Notes: generated by a model from the letters alone, not told the origin. Shown: positions 50,536-60,543, counted from the first letter of the stretch. The stretch is DNA of 64,000 bases from Pseudoalteromonas viridis (GCF_017742995.1 NZ_CP072426.1:1116001-1180000); one strand, 5' to 3'. Numbers and translations: made by a program.

Positions 50536-51864
50536 TTACACACCGTTTAGCTGGCTGGCAGGCTCTATCCGGCTGGCACGAAAGACGGGGAACAGCCCAA
50601 AAAGTACGCTAACAGAAACTGCCACCAATGGCGTCATAACCAGAATATACATATCCATGTGCATTAAATCACTGCTCAGGTGCTGATAAACCCGACTACA
50701 TAAAGTCAGCCCCAGCTGAGCAAGTAACAGGCCTAGCGCCCCACCAAACAGGCCCATCAATACAGTTTCTACACTAAACTGAACAAATATCTGCTGCTTA
50801 CTTGCACCGACTGCGCGGCGCAAACTAATTTCGCTGGCCTTACCATGAAACTTGGCCATCATCAGATTGGTGCTGTTCAGTAAGCACAGCAATAAAAAGC
50901 ACAGAGATAAGCCCAGTGCCACCAGGTTATCATCAGAAATGGCTTCGCGATCGGCAAGATACTCACCTGGTGTGCTCAGCTTGTTGAGAATTTTACGCTG
51001 AAACCGCCCCAAAGCACGCTGCTCCTGGACATAGGTATAAAGGAAATCCTCGTAAGCACGGCGTTGACTGGCATCTTTTAACTCAACCCAAAAATAAACC
51101 CAGACACACTCAGACGCTAACAGGGCTTCAAACGAGCTGTCTTGTGGATCTTGCCAGCATTCAAACGGCTGCAAATTTGACGACCACAGGGCGTTACGTA
51201 CTTGGGTCTCAAATGGGATAAAGACGTCTCTGGGTTTGCGAAATGCATGCATAGCCTCGCCATAAAAACGTGGCAAGATGGGCCAGTTATCCATGACCCC
51301 GATAATGCGATACTCCAGTGCACCCAGTGTAATGTGCTGGCCCACTGAGTTCTCACCATTGAACAGTCGCTGATTCGTGTCTGCGCTGATCACCGCCACC
51401 CGCTCCCCCTGCTGATCGGCATCCTCAGACCAGGCGCTGCCAAATTTAATGGGCGCATTAAAAGCACTAAAGAAGTCGCGACTGGTAGAGCGCACCAGTG
51501 CCGTTTTTGCTTCAGAGTCTGGCTGAGTCGGCAGCTTCAGTTGGTCGCGATAACCACTGATAGGAATGTGGGACTCGGCACGGTTCGCGCGCCATAAGTT
51601 TTGCATATCCTGAAAGGTCAGATAAGGCGGCACCCGCTCTTCATCGCCCTGGCTATAATAGGCTTTTTGTGGGCCCCAGCTATTAAGCTGGACTAAAAAC
51701 AACGAGTCGGCTTTGCCGGGTACCGGCTCCTGATTCATCATGTAATTGATGGTGTAAGTGGTCATGGTGGCCGCAATGCCCACCGCTATTGTGACCACAA
51801 TTAAGGAACTTAATAATGGAGTTTGTTTGAAGCTTATCCAGGCCAGTTTGAAATAATATCTCAT
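50536..51864 (-). CDS. MacB/FtsX-type ABC transporter permease
   Basis: The 442-residue protein has an N-terminal helix (LLSSLIVVTIAVGIAATMTTYTIN), a periplasmic domain to about residue 310, and three C-terminal helices; EISLRRAVGASKQQIFVQFS is the coupling loop. It is paralogous to the shorter permease downstream. The order adaptor, permease, permease on one strand suggests a single operon. The heterodimer presumably pairs with an ATPase encoded elsewhere. Confidence 0.9.
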   Translation of the reverse strand: MRYYFKLAWISFKQTPLLSSLIVVTIAVGIAATMTTYTINYMMNQEPVPGKADSLFLVQLNSWGPQKAYYSQGDEERVPPYLTFQDMQNLWRANRAESHIPISGYRDQLKLPTQPDSEAKTALVRSTSRDFFSAFNAPIKFGSAWSEDADQQGERVAVISADTNQRLFNGENSVGQHITLGALEYRIIGVMDNWPILPRFYGEAMHAFRKPRDVFIPFETQVRNALWSSNLQPFECWQDPQDSSFEALLASECVWVYFWVELKDASQRRAYEDFLYTYVQEQRALGRFQRKILNKLSTPGEYLADREAISDDNLVALGLSLCFLLLCLLNSTNLMMAKFHGKASEISLRRAVGASKQQIFVQFSVETVLMGLFGGALGLLLAQLGLTLCSRVYQHLSSDLMHMDMYILVMTPLVAVSVSVLFGLFPVFRASRIEPASQLNGV

Positions 51865-51952
51865 CAGCTTGCTTCCTCCACCTTGTTAATTCCCGGAAAT
51901 AGCGCCGGGTCAGCACGATCAGCCTTAAGATCGTGCTATCGCATTGATTAAA

Positions 51953-53221
51953 TTACTGAACAACTCGCACGCGTTCAGCACTGTTGAACATCCGTGTATC
52001 CGATATAATCACCGTATCGCCAACCGCCAGTCCGGAAAGCACCTCTACCTGGCCGAGGCTTTTCGATCCCAGGCTGATCGGCTTTTTCACTGCGCTGCCT
52101 TCATCCAAAACATAGGCATACTTACCACTATATGCATCAACAAACTGGCCTCTGGGCAGGTAAGTCACACCCGACTTTTCTTCCAGCACGATGCGGCTGG
52201 TCAGGCGCTGATTTTGTCTCAGTCCAGTGATCTCTGCCTCCTTAAAACGGATTTTACCTTCCACCTGACCACGTACGATCTCCGGGGAAATGGCAGTCAA
52301 CTCACCTTCGTAGGCGCGACCGTTTAAGGTAATTTGAGCTGGCATGCCCAATGCCAGGTCATCGGCATAGTTTTCAGGAATATTGACTTCGACCTCGTAG
52401 TGGGACAAGTCGACGACGCTGAGCAACGGTTGGTTCTTTACCACCGTATTTTTTTGGTCAACACTCAGGTTACCAACAATGCCGTTAACCGGAGAACGGA
52501 TCTCCAGTGACGCCACACGACGTTGCAGTTCATCCACCAGCACCTGCTGTGCCTGTAATTCGATTGCCCGCGTCTGGATCTCGAACTTCTGGCTCTCTTT
52601 AAGCAACGCGACCTCTTTGACCGCCAGGCGATGCTCCCGCTGTGCGTTTTCCAGCTCATCCTTGGCTTTTTGATAGTCTATGTCGCTCACAACCTGGTTT
52701 TTCTTACCTTCTTCATTTCGGCGCATTTCGCGTTTAGCCGCGTTCAGAGCGACTATCGCTTGACCCAGGTAGTTTTCCTGCGCCAGGTCCTGCTTCTTTG
52801 CCTGAATCTTTTCTCGTTCAAGTTGCGTTTTTAGACGTGTTAGCTCTGCCTGTTCCTGTGCTAGCAAGCTTTTCAGCTCAGGGCTGTCAATCTGAGCCAG
52901 AGGCTGGTTAATTTCAACCGAATCGCCTGCTGTAACCTGATAAGTCACCGTGCCTTCTGCCGGGCTATAAAGGGTTGGACGGCGCGATGCGATTACGCGA
53001 CCCTGTACAGAAATGTCCCGGATGAACTCACCACGGCGCACTTCGGCAACATGTATGTTGTCCATTCTGACCGCACTCTCACCGCTTGCCCAGGCAAGTA
53101 TCTGAGGAACAACAAAATATAATGAAATAAATACACCAGCGATGATCAGGAAGTACAGTTTGTAGTTGTGTTTTTTCTCTAGTTGGCTGTCCTGAGCGCT
53201 GGTATCATCGATATACTGCAT
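51953..53221 (-). CDS. Periplasmic adaptor (HlyD/MacA-like membrane-fusion protein)
   Basis: The 422-residue protein has one N-terminal membrane helix (YKLYFLIIAGVFISLYFVVP), a lipoyl-type half (GTVTYQVTAGDSVEINQPLAQID), a long coiled coil (about 110-235), the second lipoyl half (IRSPVNGIVGNLSVDQKN) and beta-barrel and membrane-proximal domains. It links an inner-membrane exporter to the outer membrane. It lies 88 bases upstream of the two MacB-type permease genes on the same strand. Confidence 0.92.
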   Translation of the reverse strand: MQYIDDTSAQDSQLEKKHNYKLYFLIIAGVFISLYFVVPQILAWASGESAVRMDNIHVAEVRRGEFIRDISVQGRVIASRRPTLYSPAEGTVTYQVTAGDSVEINQPLAQIDSPELKSLLAQEQAELTRLKTQLEREKIQAKKQDLAQENYLGQAIVALNAAKREMRRNEEGKKNQVVSDIDYQKAKDELENAQREHRLAVKEVALLKESQKFEIQTRAIELQAQQVLVDELQRRVASLEIRSPVNGIVGNLSVDQKNTVVKNQPLLSVVDLSHYEVEVNIPENYADDLALGMPAQITLNGRAYEGELTAISPEIVRGQVEGKIRFKEAEITGLRQNQRLTSRIVLEEKSGVTYLPRGQFVDAYSGKYAYVLDEGSAVKKPISLGSKSLGQVEVLSGLAVGDTVIISDTRMFNSAERVRVVQ

Positions 53222-53604
53222 GCACTACGTCCTTGAATATAAAAATGTTGATCAATACCAGTGCCTGAAAATAGCAAAATTCAATCTAAATGTCACCATC
53301 AATAAACATTTTATTAATACTTTAATGGGCTGGAAATTTGATTTGGGTACATTATTTACCTTAACAGGTTAATTATTAAACCATCGAGCCAGACTTGTAG
53401 GTGAGTTAGGTAAGCTTGTAACAATATATAAAGGAAAGAAGACGACAATAAAGCGCGGCCTCCATGCCGCCGCAAGTGCTTGGGAATAACTGTAAATACT
53501 GCATAATCATATTCTAACCTAGACGCCACCTCCTATTTCGCTCTGTTTGGGTCGAATAATTTATCTACTTGTTGAAAAGGCTAGCTATAGCACTTGGGGA
53601 ATCG
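53222..53604. other. Intergenic region upstream of the adaptor gene
   Basis: About 380 bases without a gene. AT-rich next to 53222-53350, presumably the promoter region of the exporter operon; GCGGCCTCCATGCCGCCGC near 53456-53474 may be a small hairpin. No further feature is supported. Confidence 0.45.
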
Positions 53605-53907
53605 CTACGCCGCCCTGTTAAACTGACGCGCAAGCAGTAATTCACTGTCACGCAGTGCACGTTTGATCACCTGCATCATATTCTTACCTTTGGCCCGAAC
53701 AGACACACTGGGTAATCCCGGCAATAACACTTCTACTTTACAGATAGTCAAAACGCCGTGACGCTGACACGCTTGCTCATCCACATCAATGCGCACTTTG
53801 CGGATGTGGGCCGCATAACGCATAAACTTGTTGGTCGCCAATTTTGAGAGTTGCGACTTAGTCGCCTCTGCAATGCGCTTGCCCGTTGCTCTGAAGTTTA
53901 GTTTCAT
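53605..53907 (-). CDS. HPF/RaiA-like ribosome-associated protein
   Basis: The 100-residue basic protein has the layout of ribosome-hibernation factors: two alpha helices with a four-stranded sheet, e.g. HIRKVRIDVDEQ, LTICKVEVLLPGLPSVSVRA, then NMMQVIKRALRDSELLLARQ as the last helix. Overall charge is strongly positive. The match is by pattern and not by strongly conserved residues, so the family call is tentative. It stands alone, divergent from nhaR. Confidence 0.55.
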   Translation of the reverse strand: MKLNFRATGKRIAEATKSQLSKLATNKFMRYAAHIRKVRIDVDEQACQRHGVLTICKVEVLLPGLPSVSVRAKGKNMMQVIKRALRDSELLLARQFNRAA

Positions 53908-54045
53908 AATGCTATCAACCTCTTGTACAAAGCCAGTTAATTACTGGAAATTGAACTTATATTGTTGCGTCGATGAGGCTAATCTACTAATGTATTTAAA
54001 AAGAAAAAAGCTGATTAATTCTTAGCGAAACCTCGAATATTACGA

Positions 54046-54966
54046 ATGATAACGAACATAAATTATAATCACCTGTACTACTTCTGGCAGGTAAGCCGCC
54101 ACGGCAGTATTGCCGCAGCGAGCAAAATATTACACCTGACACCACAAACCATCAGTGCGCAGATCACCAGTCTGGAGCAGCGCCTTGGTAAGCCTTTGTT
54201 TTTAAGGGAAGGCAGAGGGCTCAGGCTAACGGAATACGGACAACTCACACAGCAGTATGCCGATGATATGTTTGCCATTGCCGAGGAGTGGCTCGAAACC
54301 ACTAAGGGCGACCTGGCCTCAATCAACCGCACTCTAAAGGTCGGTATTTCTGATGCCCTGCCAAAATCTCTGGTATCAAAATGGCTGGCTCCGTTGATAG
54401 ATAACGAACGCATCTCAAACCTGCACTGTATTGATGGCCAGCAAGCCGAGCTCTTGGCACAAATGGCAACGCACAAGCTGGACCTGGTGTTGGCGGATAA
54501 ACCCTTAGATAGCGATACCCCGTTTAAGCTCTTCTGCCACGAAATTGGCAAGAGCCAGATTGGTTTTTACGGTAACAAACAAGATCAGTCCCTGACCTGC
54601 GATAACTTCCCGGCAGCGCTGGCCGATACCCCCATCATATTGCCGGCCAAGAATAGTCCGGTGACCAGTGCCATTCAATATTGGCTCAATGAGCTCAAAA
54701 TCGAGATCTCCGTAGCAGGTCATGTGGACGACAGTGCTTTGATGAAAGCACTGGGGCAACAAGGGTTTGGCGTATTCCCTGCGCCTTTGTCTGTACGTGA
54801 GGAAATCGAGCGTCATTATGATGTGAACTTTATCGGAGCCATCGAAAACGTCTATCAGAATTATTACGCTTTTACCCCCGACAGACTGATCAAAGACTCC
54901 ATTTACTCAGAGTTTGTCCAGCACGCTCGTAGCATAGATGACACAACAGGGAACCGATATGAGTAA
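54046..54966 (+). CDS. nhaR: LysR-type regulator NhaR
   Basis: The 306-residue protein begins INYNHLYYFWQVSRHGSIAAAS, the diagnostic opening of NhaR, followed by the LTPQTISAQITSLEQRLGKPLF helix-turn-helix and a LysR substrate domain. NhaR activates the Na+/H+ antiporter gene nhaA in response to sodium in E. coli. No nhaA is present in the window; the gene overlaps a SelW-like gene by 8 bases instead. Marine habitat makes a sodium-response role plausible. Confidence 0.9.
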   Translation: MITNINYNHLYYFWQVSRHGSIAAASKILHLTPQTISAQITSLEQRLGKPLFLREGRGLRLTEYGQLTQQYADDMFAIAEEWLETTKGDLASINRTLKVGISDALPKSLVSKWLAPLIDNERISNLHCIDGQQAELLAQMATHKLDLVLADKPLDSDTPFKLFCHEIGKSQIGFYGNKQDQSLTCDNFPAALADTPIILPAKNSPVTSAIQYWLNELKIEISVAGHVDDSALMKALGQQGFGVFPAPLSVREEIERHYDVNFIGAIENVYQNYYAFTPDRLIKDSIYSEFVQHARSIDDTTGNRYE

Positions 54967-55240
54967 ACCCAGAATATCGATCCAGTATTGTGTTTTGTGC
55001 CAGTGGTTGCTGCGCAGTGGCTGGCTGGCGCAGGAGTTACTGTCTACCTTTGCGGATGACCTAGCAGAAGTGTCACTGGCGCCTGCCAGTAAAGGGGTGT
55101 TTAAGATCTATTATAACGATACCCTGATCTGGTGCCGAGAGCGAGATGGCGGCTTTCCGGAAGCTAAGATATTGAAACGCCGGGTGCGTGACCAACTAGA
55201 CCCAGGGCGTTCCCTCGGCCACATTGATAGTGGCCACTAG
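54959..55240 (+). CDS. SelT/SelW/SelH (Rdx) family protein
   Basis: The 93-residue protein has the small thioredoxin-like Rdx fold: ISIQYCVLCQWLLRSGWLAQELL with a CxxC (CVLC) in place of the CxxU of selenoprotein W, then GVFKIYYNDTLIWCRERDGGFPEAKILKRRVRD. It is translationally coupled to nhaR (ATG 54959 lies before the nhaR stop). Likely a redox protein; partner unknown. Confidence 0.88.
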   Translation: MSKPRISIQYCVLCQWLLRSGWLAQELLSTFADDLAEVSLAPASKGVFKIYYNDTLIWCRERDGGFPEAKILKRRVRDQLDPGRSLGHIDSGH

Positions 55241-55529
55241 CCCATTGGCGTCTAGAGCTTAAAGCGTTCAATGAGCTGGGTCAGGCGCGCAGCAAACCCG
55301 CTCAGTGACTCACTGTCTTTGGCCATAAAGCCCATTTCCTGTGAGTTACGAGCGGCTGTTTCCTGCACCTCTTTCATCAAACCTGCAATACTTTCACAAT
55401 GCGTTGCCTGATGATTTGCCGCGTCGAGCACCCGCTCACTTAACGCGGTGGCCTGCTCTATGGCCTGTAGTGGTTTAATAGATCCGGACACATTGATAAG
55501 AGACAATAACGTCAAACATCGAGGTATCC

Positions 55530-55823
55530 ATGACAAAGCAAAAACGACAATACAAATCATACCCTAAAGAATTTAAAGAAGAGGCTGTCGCCTTAGTCAG
55601 TGAACAAGGTTATACAGTAGCTCAAGCCGCAGAAGCCGTAGGCGTTAGTACTAGTTTGCTTTACAAGTGGAAGGAACATATAGAACAAGAACAGGCTGGA
55701 CACAAATTGGTTAACTCCGAGCGAGAAGAGCTTTTAGCACTTCGCAAAGAAGTAAAACAACTGAGAATGGAAAAAGATATTTTAAAAAAGGCCAGCGCCT
55801 TCTTTGCGAAAGAAATGAAGTAA
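55530..55823 (+). CDS. IS3-family OrfA
   Basis: The 97-residue protein has a helix-turn-helix (YPKEFKEEAVALVSEQGY, then AQAAEAVGVSTSLLYKWK) and a C-terminal leucine-zipper helix (REELLALRKEVKQLRMEKDIL), the standard OrfA layout for DNA-end recognition. At 55784-55790 is the heptamer A AAA AAG in the orfA frame, a classical slippery site; slipping back one base there joins OrfA to the orfB frame. Confidence 0.94.
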   Translation: MTKQKRQYKSYPKEFKEEAVALVSEQGYTVAQAAEAVGVSTSLLYKWKEHIEQEQAGHKLVNSEREELLALRKEVKQLRMEKDILKKASAFFAKEMK

Positions 55824-56692
55824 AGTATCAATTCATTCAAGTTCAATCTGACGAGTATCCAACGCTTATACTGTGCCGGGTTATGGGAGTCAGCTCCAGT
55901 GCTTACTACGATTGGTGTAAGCGGCCAGGGCAAGTAATAGATGCAGAGATGCTTCGCCTTTTCCGTCGTATAAAGGCGTTGTTCAAAGAGAGCAGGCAAA
56001 GCCTGGGCTCCCGTCAAATGATGAAACAGCTTCGCAAGGAAGGCTTCAAAATTGGGCGTTTTAAAGTACGCCGTTTGATGAAAAAGTTAGGGCTTGTCGT
56101 AAGGCAAAGGCAAGCTTATAAAGTGACGACTAATAGCAAACATAACAATCAAGTTGCAGATAATGTTTTGGCAAGGCAGTTTAATCCAACAGCACCGAAT
56201 GTTGCGTGGGCGGGTGATATGACTTATTTGCGCACAGCTCAGGGTTGGATGTATTTGGCTATTGTTATGGATTTACATTCTCGTCGCATTATTGGTTGGG
56301 CTTTAAGCAAGCGAATGACAGTTCAGTTAGTAGAACGCGCTCTACAAATGGCAATCAATCTGAGGAACCCACCAAAAGGAGTTATATTTCATAGTGATAG
56401 AGGTTCACAGTACACAAGTAAATGTTATCAGACGTTACTAACGAAGCATGGTTTTATTGCTTCAATGAGCGGCAAAGAAGCGTGTCTAGATAATGCAGTT
56501 GTCGAGCGTTTTTTTGGGAGTTTAAAGAATGAATGGCTGCTAAATGTTAGGCATTTAACACGTTATTCTATGCGCTCCGATGTAGAGAAATACATCAGAT
56601 ATTACAACAAGATCAGACTGCACAGCTCACTGGATGATATGAGTCCAATTGAGTATGAAAATTATAAAAAGAAAGTGTCCGGTTGGACTTGA
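55790..56692 (+). CDS. IS3-family OrfB transposase domain (made by -1 frameshift)
   Basis: In the frame one base behind orfA, translation after the slippery site reads [17 protein letters not shown] and continues 300 codons to TGA 56692. The integrase core has its acidic residues in [21 protein letters not shown] and [16 protein letters not shown] (DDE), and the end [17 protein letters not shown] is typical. The first in-frame ATG (55883) is internal, so I treat the product as the OrfAB fusion transposase and not an independent protein. Confidence 0.93.
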   Translation, partial: GQRLLCERNEVKYQFIQVQSDEYPTLILCRVMGVSSSAYYDWCKRPGQVIDAEMLRLFRRIKALFKESRQSLGSRQMMKQLRKEGFKIGRFKVRRLMKKLGLVVRQRQAYKVTTNSKHNNQVADNVLARQFNPTAPNVAWAGDMTYLRTAQGWMYLAIVMDLHSRRIIGWALSKRMTVQLVERALQMAINLRNPPKGVIFHSDRGSQYTSKCYQTLLTKHGFIASMSGKEACLDNAVVERFFGSLKNEWLLNVRHLTRYSMRSDVEKYIRYYNKIRLHSSLDDMSPIEYENYKKKVSGWT

Positions 56693-58679
56693 CCAGTACA
56701 GCCTCACTCACCTGAGCCATATTATTCGCTAACTCTTCGCTTTGCTCAGCACATTCCCGTACATCCTGTTCGCCATTTTGGATCAGGGTTGCCGTTGCAT
56801 GAGTATCGGCTTGCAAGGCCGCAATCATTTTATTGATCTCCTGGGTCGCATTTTGGGTGCGAATAGCCAGTTGTCGAACTTCGTCAGCCACCACCGCAAA
56901 GCCGCGACCTTGCTCACCCGCTCTGGCAGCCTCAATGGCCGCATTCAGCGCCAGCAGGTTGGTTTGCTCCGCAATCGCAACAATGGTATCGAGTATTTTG
57001 CCAATCCGCTCACTGTGCGATCTCAGTCCTTCCATTGCCCCCACAGACTCCGCCATCGTGCCGCTCAGCGACATGATTTTCTGTTTATTTTGCATAACAC
57101 TGTGCGCTGTTTCCTGGTTCAACTGCTGCGCATGCTTCAGCCCGGACACACCATGTTGGGACTGCTCCGACACATCAACAGCACTGCTGGCGATGGTGGA
57201 TGCAATACGCAGTGCGTTGTCTGTGCGCTCGACCTGACCCGTTGCCCGGCGAGTTAGAGTCTGACTGCGCTCCAGCGACGAGCCTGCCTGGCTTTTCAAT
57301 TCCTGTACCTGTGTATCGATCTCTTCCAGCAAGCTACTGAGGTTTTGTTTTACCTGATTAATGTTGTCGGTCAGCGTGCCAAATTCATCATCCTGGCGTT
57401 TGACAATTTGCCTTGAAAAATCGCCACTGGCGATATGTCTGAGCATTTTGTTGACGGCTGCCAATGGGTTGAGCATGGCACGGCTGGTAGAAATGGCAAT
57501 CCCAACTGCCAAAGCAGCAAATATCAGGACTAGCATCAGCGCGGCACTTTGCGCTCGTTCTATTAGCTGATCAGACTCTTGCTGATACAGGTCAAACTGG
57601 CTCTGGGCCTGATTTTGAATGGTGTCAATTTGCGTAAACAATGCAGCAAAAGCCTGCTCTGCACTTTGATAACTCTGCATGGCCGTTTTCTGACCAGCAT
57701 GACGACGTGCCAAAGCCTGATACAAAGTGCCGGGCGTTTTAAGCTGACGCGTTATGTTTGCCCAGGCAGGTTCAAATTGCTGCAACAGGGGAGCCATTGG
57801 CAAGCCAGCCGACTGGCGTTTCAAATAGGCCAGATTGTCACTGATATTATCTACAATAAAGCCCACATCTTCGCGGTGAGTGGCCAGTTTATCTGGTCCC
57901 ACCTGCGCAAGAGATTGGACATTATTTTCCAGCGTAAACAGTAGATCATCAATTCGGATCCCAGTCCCTGCCACCTCATCTCTTAGTCGACTATCTGGGG
58001 TTTCAATCAGCTCAATATCCAACATCGCACCACCGGCAGCATTTCTGTATTCGAAGAAAGCGTTTATCCCTTCTTGAATACTGGTAACTGCCTGAAACTG
58101 CTCCAGGCGTGCCGTAAACAAAGCCTCTGAATAAGCCCGTAACGATGTGCGGACCCGAGCGACTTGCTGGAGCGGCTGCATTAACCCTGGATTTTCTGCT
58201 GCGCGAATCTCCAGATCTGCCAGCAGCTGTTGAGCGCGGGAGTCGGCTTGATTAAACGCCTGCTGGATTTGTCGTACACTGGCTTCGTCGTCTGCACTGT
58301 ATGCCTTGGAGATCCAATTGCTGATCCTCAGCTGTTGTTGCTGAAATTGCTCCGCGGCATGCAAGATAGGCTGGGCGGTGTCTGTTACTTTATGATTTGC
58401 ACGTTGGATTTCCAACAGTGCCCAGTAAGCAAGGGCGCTGGCAATGACCAGCAACATGCCGATCCCACCAAAGCCCAGGGTAATTTTGTGTTTTATGGAA
58501 AGCCGCAACGGCAACATGGCTATACCTTCCTTTGCTGTCGCCTAAACCCAACTCGACGACAGCACTAATTTTTAGAGTTATTTTCTAATATGTATAACAC
58601 AAAAATAGTCTAATTTAAGGTATTTAGAAACAAATTTGCAGATTTTCGGGGCAGAACAGGGGCCGTTAACGGCACCCGG

Positions 58680-59603
58680 TTATTTATTGGCATCTTTGCG
58701 GATCTGCTCTAACAGCTCTTCATCCCCTATCATCCGCTGCATCAGGTTATATACCTGATTATCAACATCATTGTTGTAGAGCTTCAGAATATCATTCGCA
58801 AGTTGACGTTTAAGGCCCGGATATTGCTCATCATTGGCTTGATAATATTGCGACATCAAACCTTCCGCCGCCGTTGCTCGCATATAGTCGTTGCTTTCCT
58901 TTTCTACAATATCCAGCAATGAACGTGCGATCCGCGCATCTACCACAGGCGTTTGCGCCACCACATCCAACGCCTGAACACGTAACTTATCCTCGTACTG
59001 ACCGCGACTGATTTTTATAACAGCGTCCACGGTATCGTAGCTCATGGTGTCCATTTGGGTGCGATTGAGTACATACATATTCATCTGCAACTGGCCCATT
59101 GCCGACAAACGGTCAATCACAGGTAGGCTCTCATTCAACACAGTTTGCTGTAGCTGTCTGCTGAGTTTATCCGCATATTCCGGATCGGTTTTCAGGCGCA
59201 TCTCATAGTCGTCGGGTAAGTCTTCATAAAACCCATAAACAGGGTTGCTTTCTCTGTGCGCGGCTCGTTCTTGTTGCTCTTTTTCTTCCAAAATTGCCAA
59301 CACAGACTCTTCGAGGGACGCTGGCGACATGGGATTTGCAAACGCACGGTTTTCAAGCTCAAGTACGCGCTCCTGAAGATAGTGAATTTGCTCAGTTAAC
59401 TGCTTAATATCGGCCTGTCCAGGGCCATTTTCGCCCTGAAGACTAACAACATGAGAGCCATTTTGAGTCGACTGAGACGTAGGTGACTCAGGATAATCAG
59501 GCCCTGTGGCCAGCGTGGGTGGCCGGGCAACTTGATTGTAAATGGCGATACCAAGGGCACAGACTGAAAAAGTCAAAGATAATGTAGTTTTTATTTGTGA
59601 CAT
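58680..59603 (-). CDS. Hypothetical membrane-anchored protein with HEAT-like helices
   Basis: The 307-residue protein has a single N-terminal membrane segment (LSLTFSVCALGIAIYNQVA), a low-complexity linker, a coiled coil (ADIKQLTEQIHYLQERVLELE) and a helical C-terminal part with repeat character (LRVQALDVVAQTPVVDARIARSLLDIV, ATAAEGLMSQYYQANDEQ). The named family is not clear to me. Periplasmic location is implied by the anchor. It is divergent from the membrane protein at 59710. Confidence 0.7.
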   Translation of the reverse strand: MSQIKTTLSLTFSVCALGIAIYNQVARPPTLATGPDYPESPTSQSTQNGSHVVSLQGENGPGQADIKQLTEQIHYLQERVLELENRAFANPMSPASLEESVLAILEEKEQQERAAHRESNPVYGFYEDLPDDYEMRLKTDPEYADKLSRQLQQTVLNESLPVIDRLSAMGQLQMNMYVLNRTQMDTMSYDTVDAVIKISRGQYEDKLRVQALDVVAQTPVVDARIARSLLDIVEKESNDYMRATAAEGLMSQYYQANDEQYPGLKRQLANDILKLYNNDVDNQVYNLMQRMIGDEELLEQIRKDANK

Positions 59604-59709
59604 AATTTTCCTCTCAACCCTGGCAATCTACACAAAAAGCATTGCTTTTGCATTGGGAATCCTGTTAAAAGTTGTACCTTCAGCTTTGGTAATTGAACAA
59701 GGACTTTGG

Positions 59710-60543
59710 ATGATCCCCCGCTGGAATACAGTCAAAATCAGCGTTTTTATCATCGCCTGTGCGATACTCGACTTGCTGTTGACCCTGCTCGGTGTGTGGT
59801 CTGTGGAAGGCGTAACCCGCGCCTGGGTGCTCAGCTTCGAAGCAATGACTCTGATTATCTTGTTCATCAACAGCCTAATGATAAGACACTCCGTCAGCCA
59901 GTATCAAGACAGACACCCAGGCCAGGACCTTGCCAATCTGATGGTTTTTTCCATGCTCCTTTGCCTGACAGGCGACGTAATTAATTTCAACCTGACACAG
60001 AGCTACTTCCAGCATGGCAATGTAGTCAAACATGACTACCTGGCGGACTCAGTGTGGTTTTTTATGCCCGGTTACGCTCTGATGTTTATCGCTTGCTGGC
60101 GTCTGCTGGGCTATTCTGATCGCCAGACTCGCTATTTTGTTATTGCTATGCTGATCACAGCGGCGCTGGGGTTGATCAGCTATTTAAACATGCACATCCC
60201 CGGCAGTGGTTGGTACGTCTCCCTGATGACTGGCATCTACGCCGTATTTATTGCACAAGCCGCACTGCTGGGCTTATGCTTTCTGATCAATACAAATCTG
60301 CCTGTAAGGTCCCGATGTTTAATGGCAACCGCTATGATACTGGCTACGGTTGCAGATGCGCTCATCGGGCAATTTTGGATCTTTGGCAATGAGGGCCTGG
60401 GCTACTACCCGCAAGTCAGAGCAGTCAACTGGGTGTTTTACATTGCCTCACAAGCTATCGTGATCCATTTACCCGAAGTTGCGCATAGCAGAAATCACGG
60501 CTCGAGCCGCACCTGTGCCGCAGAGGCTGGTTTTGCAAAGTAG
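59710..60543 (+). CDS. Polytopic membrane protein, possibly YhhN-like
   Basis: The 277-residue protein has about eight hydrophobic segments. ATG 59710, with AAGGA six bases upstream, is the best start and avoids overlap with the divergent gene. Motifs such as LLCLTGDVINFNL and GYALMFIACWRLLGYSD, together with VADALIGQFWIF near the end, recall lysoplasmalogenase-type YhhN membrane enzymes, but the match is weak. Its 3' end overlaps the convergent GGDEF/EAL gene by 49 bases. Confidence 0.6.
   Translation: MIPRWNTVKISVFIIACAILDLLLTLLGVWSVEGVTRAWVLSFEAMTLIILFINSLMIRHSVSQYQDRHPGQDLANLMVFSMLLCLTGDVINFNLTQSYFQHGNVVKHDYLADSVWFFMPGYALMFIACWRLLGYSDRQTRYFVIAMLITAALGLISYLNMHIPGSGWYVSLMTGIYAVFIAQAALLGLCFLINTNLPVRSRCLMATAMILATVADALIGQFWIFGNEGLGYYPQVRAVNWVFYIASQAIVIHLPEVAHSRNHGSSRTCAAEAGFAK

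Larger units (their letters stand above)
55470..56695 (+). mobile_element. IS3-family insertion sequence, complete (1226 bp)
   Basis: The ends are imperfect inverted repeats beginning TGGT and sharing CCGGACAC (left 55471 onwards; right, reversed, from 56695). GTA occurs directly outside both ends (55467-55469 and 56696-56698), the 3-bp target duplication typical of IS3 elements. Two overlapping reading frames, orfA and orfB, are intact. The excision product restores the chemoreceptor frame exactly, so these limits are well supported. Confidence 0.92.
55252..58517 (-). pseudogene. Methyl-accepting chemotaxis protein, split by an IS3-family element
   Basis: The 5' part (58517 down to 56696) encodes an N-terminal helix ([21 protein letters not shown]), a periplasmic domain of about 260 residues, a second helix ([18 protein letters not shown]), HAMP, and most of the signalling domain including the tip [20 protein letters not shown] and [17 protein letters not shown]. 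The 3' part (55466 down to 55252) supplies the end, ATALSERVLDAANHQ to TQLIERFKL. Removing the element and one copy of its 3-bp duplication gives an open frame of 678 residues reading VSEAVQAIEQATALSER across the junction. As it stands, the frame runs into the element and stops, so the C-terminal methylation helix is lost. Confidence 0.93.

Noticed and set aside
55883-56692. OrfB as an independent gene starting at ATG 55883
   Set aside because: The open frame extends upstream to the slippery heptamer at 55784-55790 and encodes conserved OrfB residues before this ATG, so frameshift expression is more likely.
56613-56695. Extension of the chemoreceptor frame to 56613
   Set aside because: The last 27 codons are IS3 sequence read in reverse; the native coding sequence ends at the target duplication (56696-56698).
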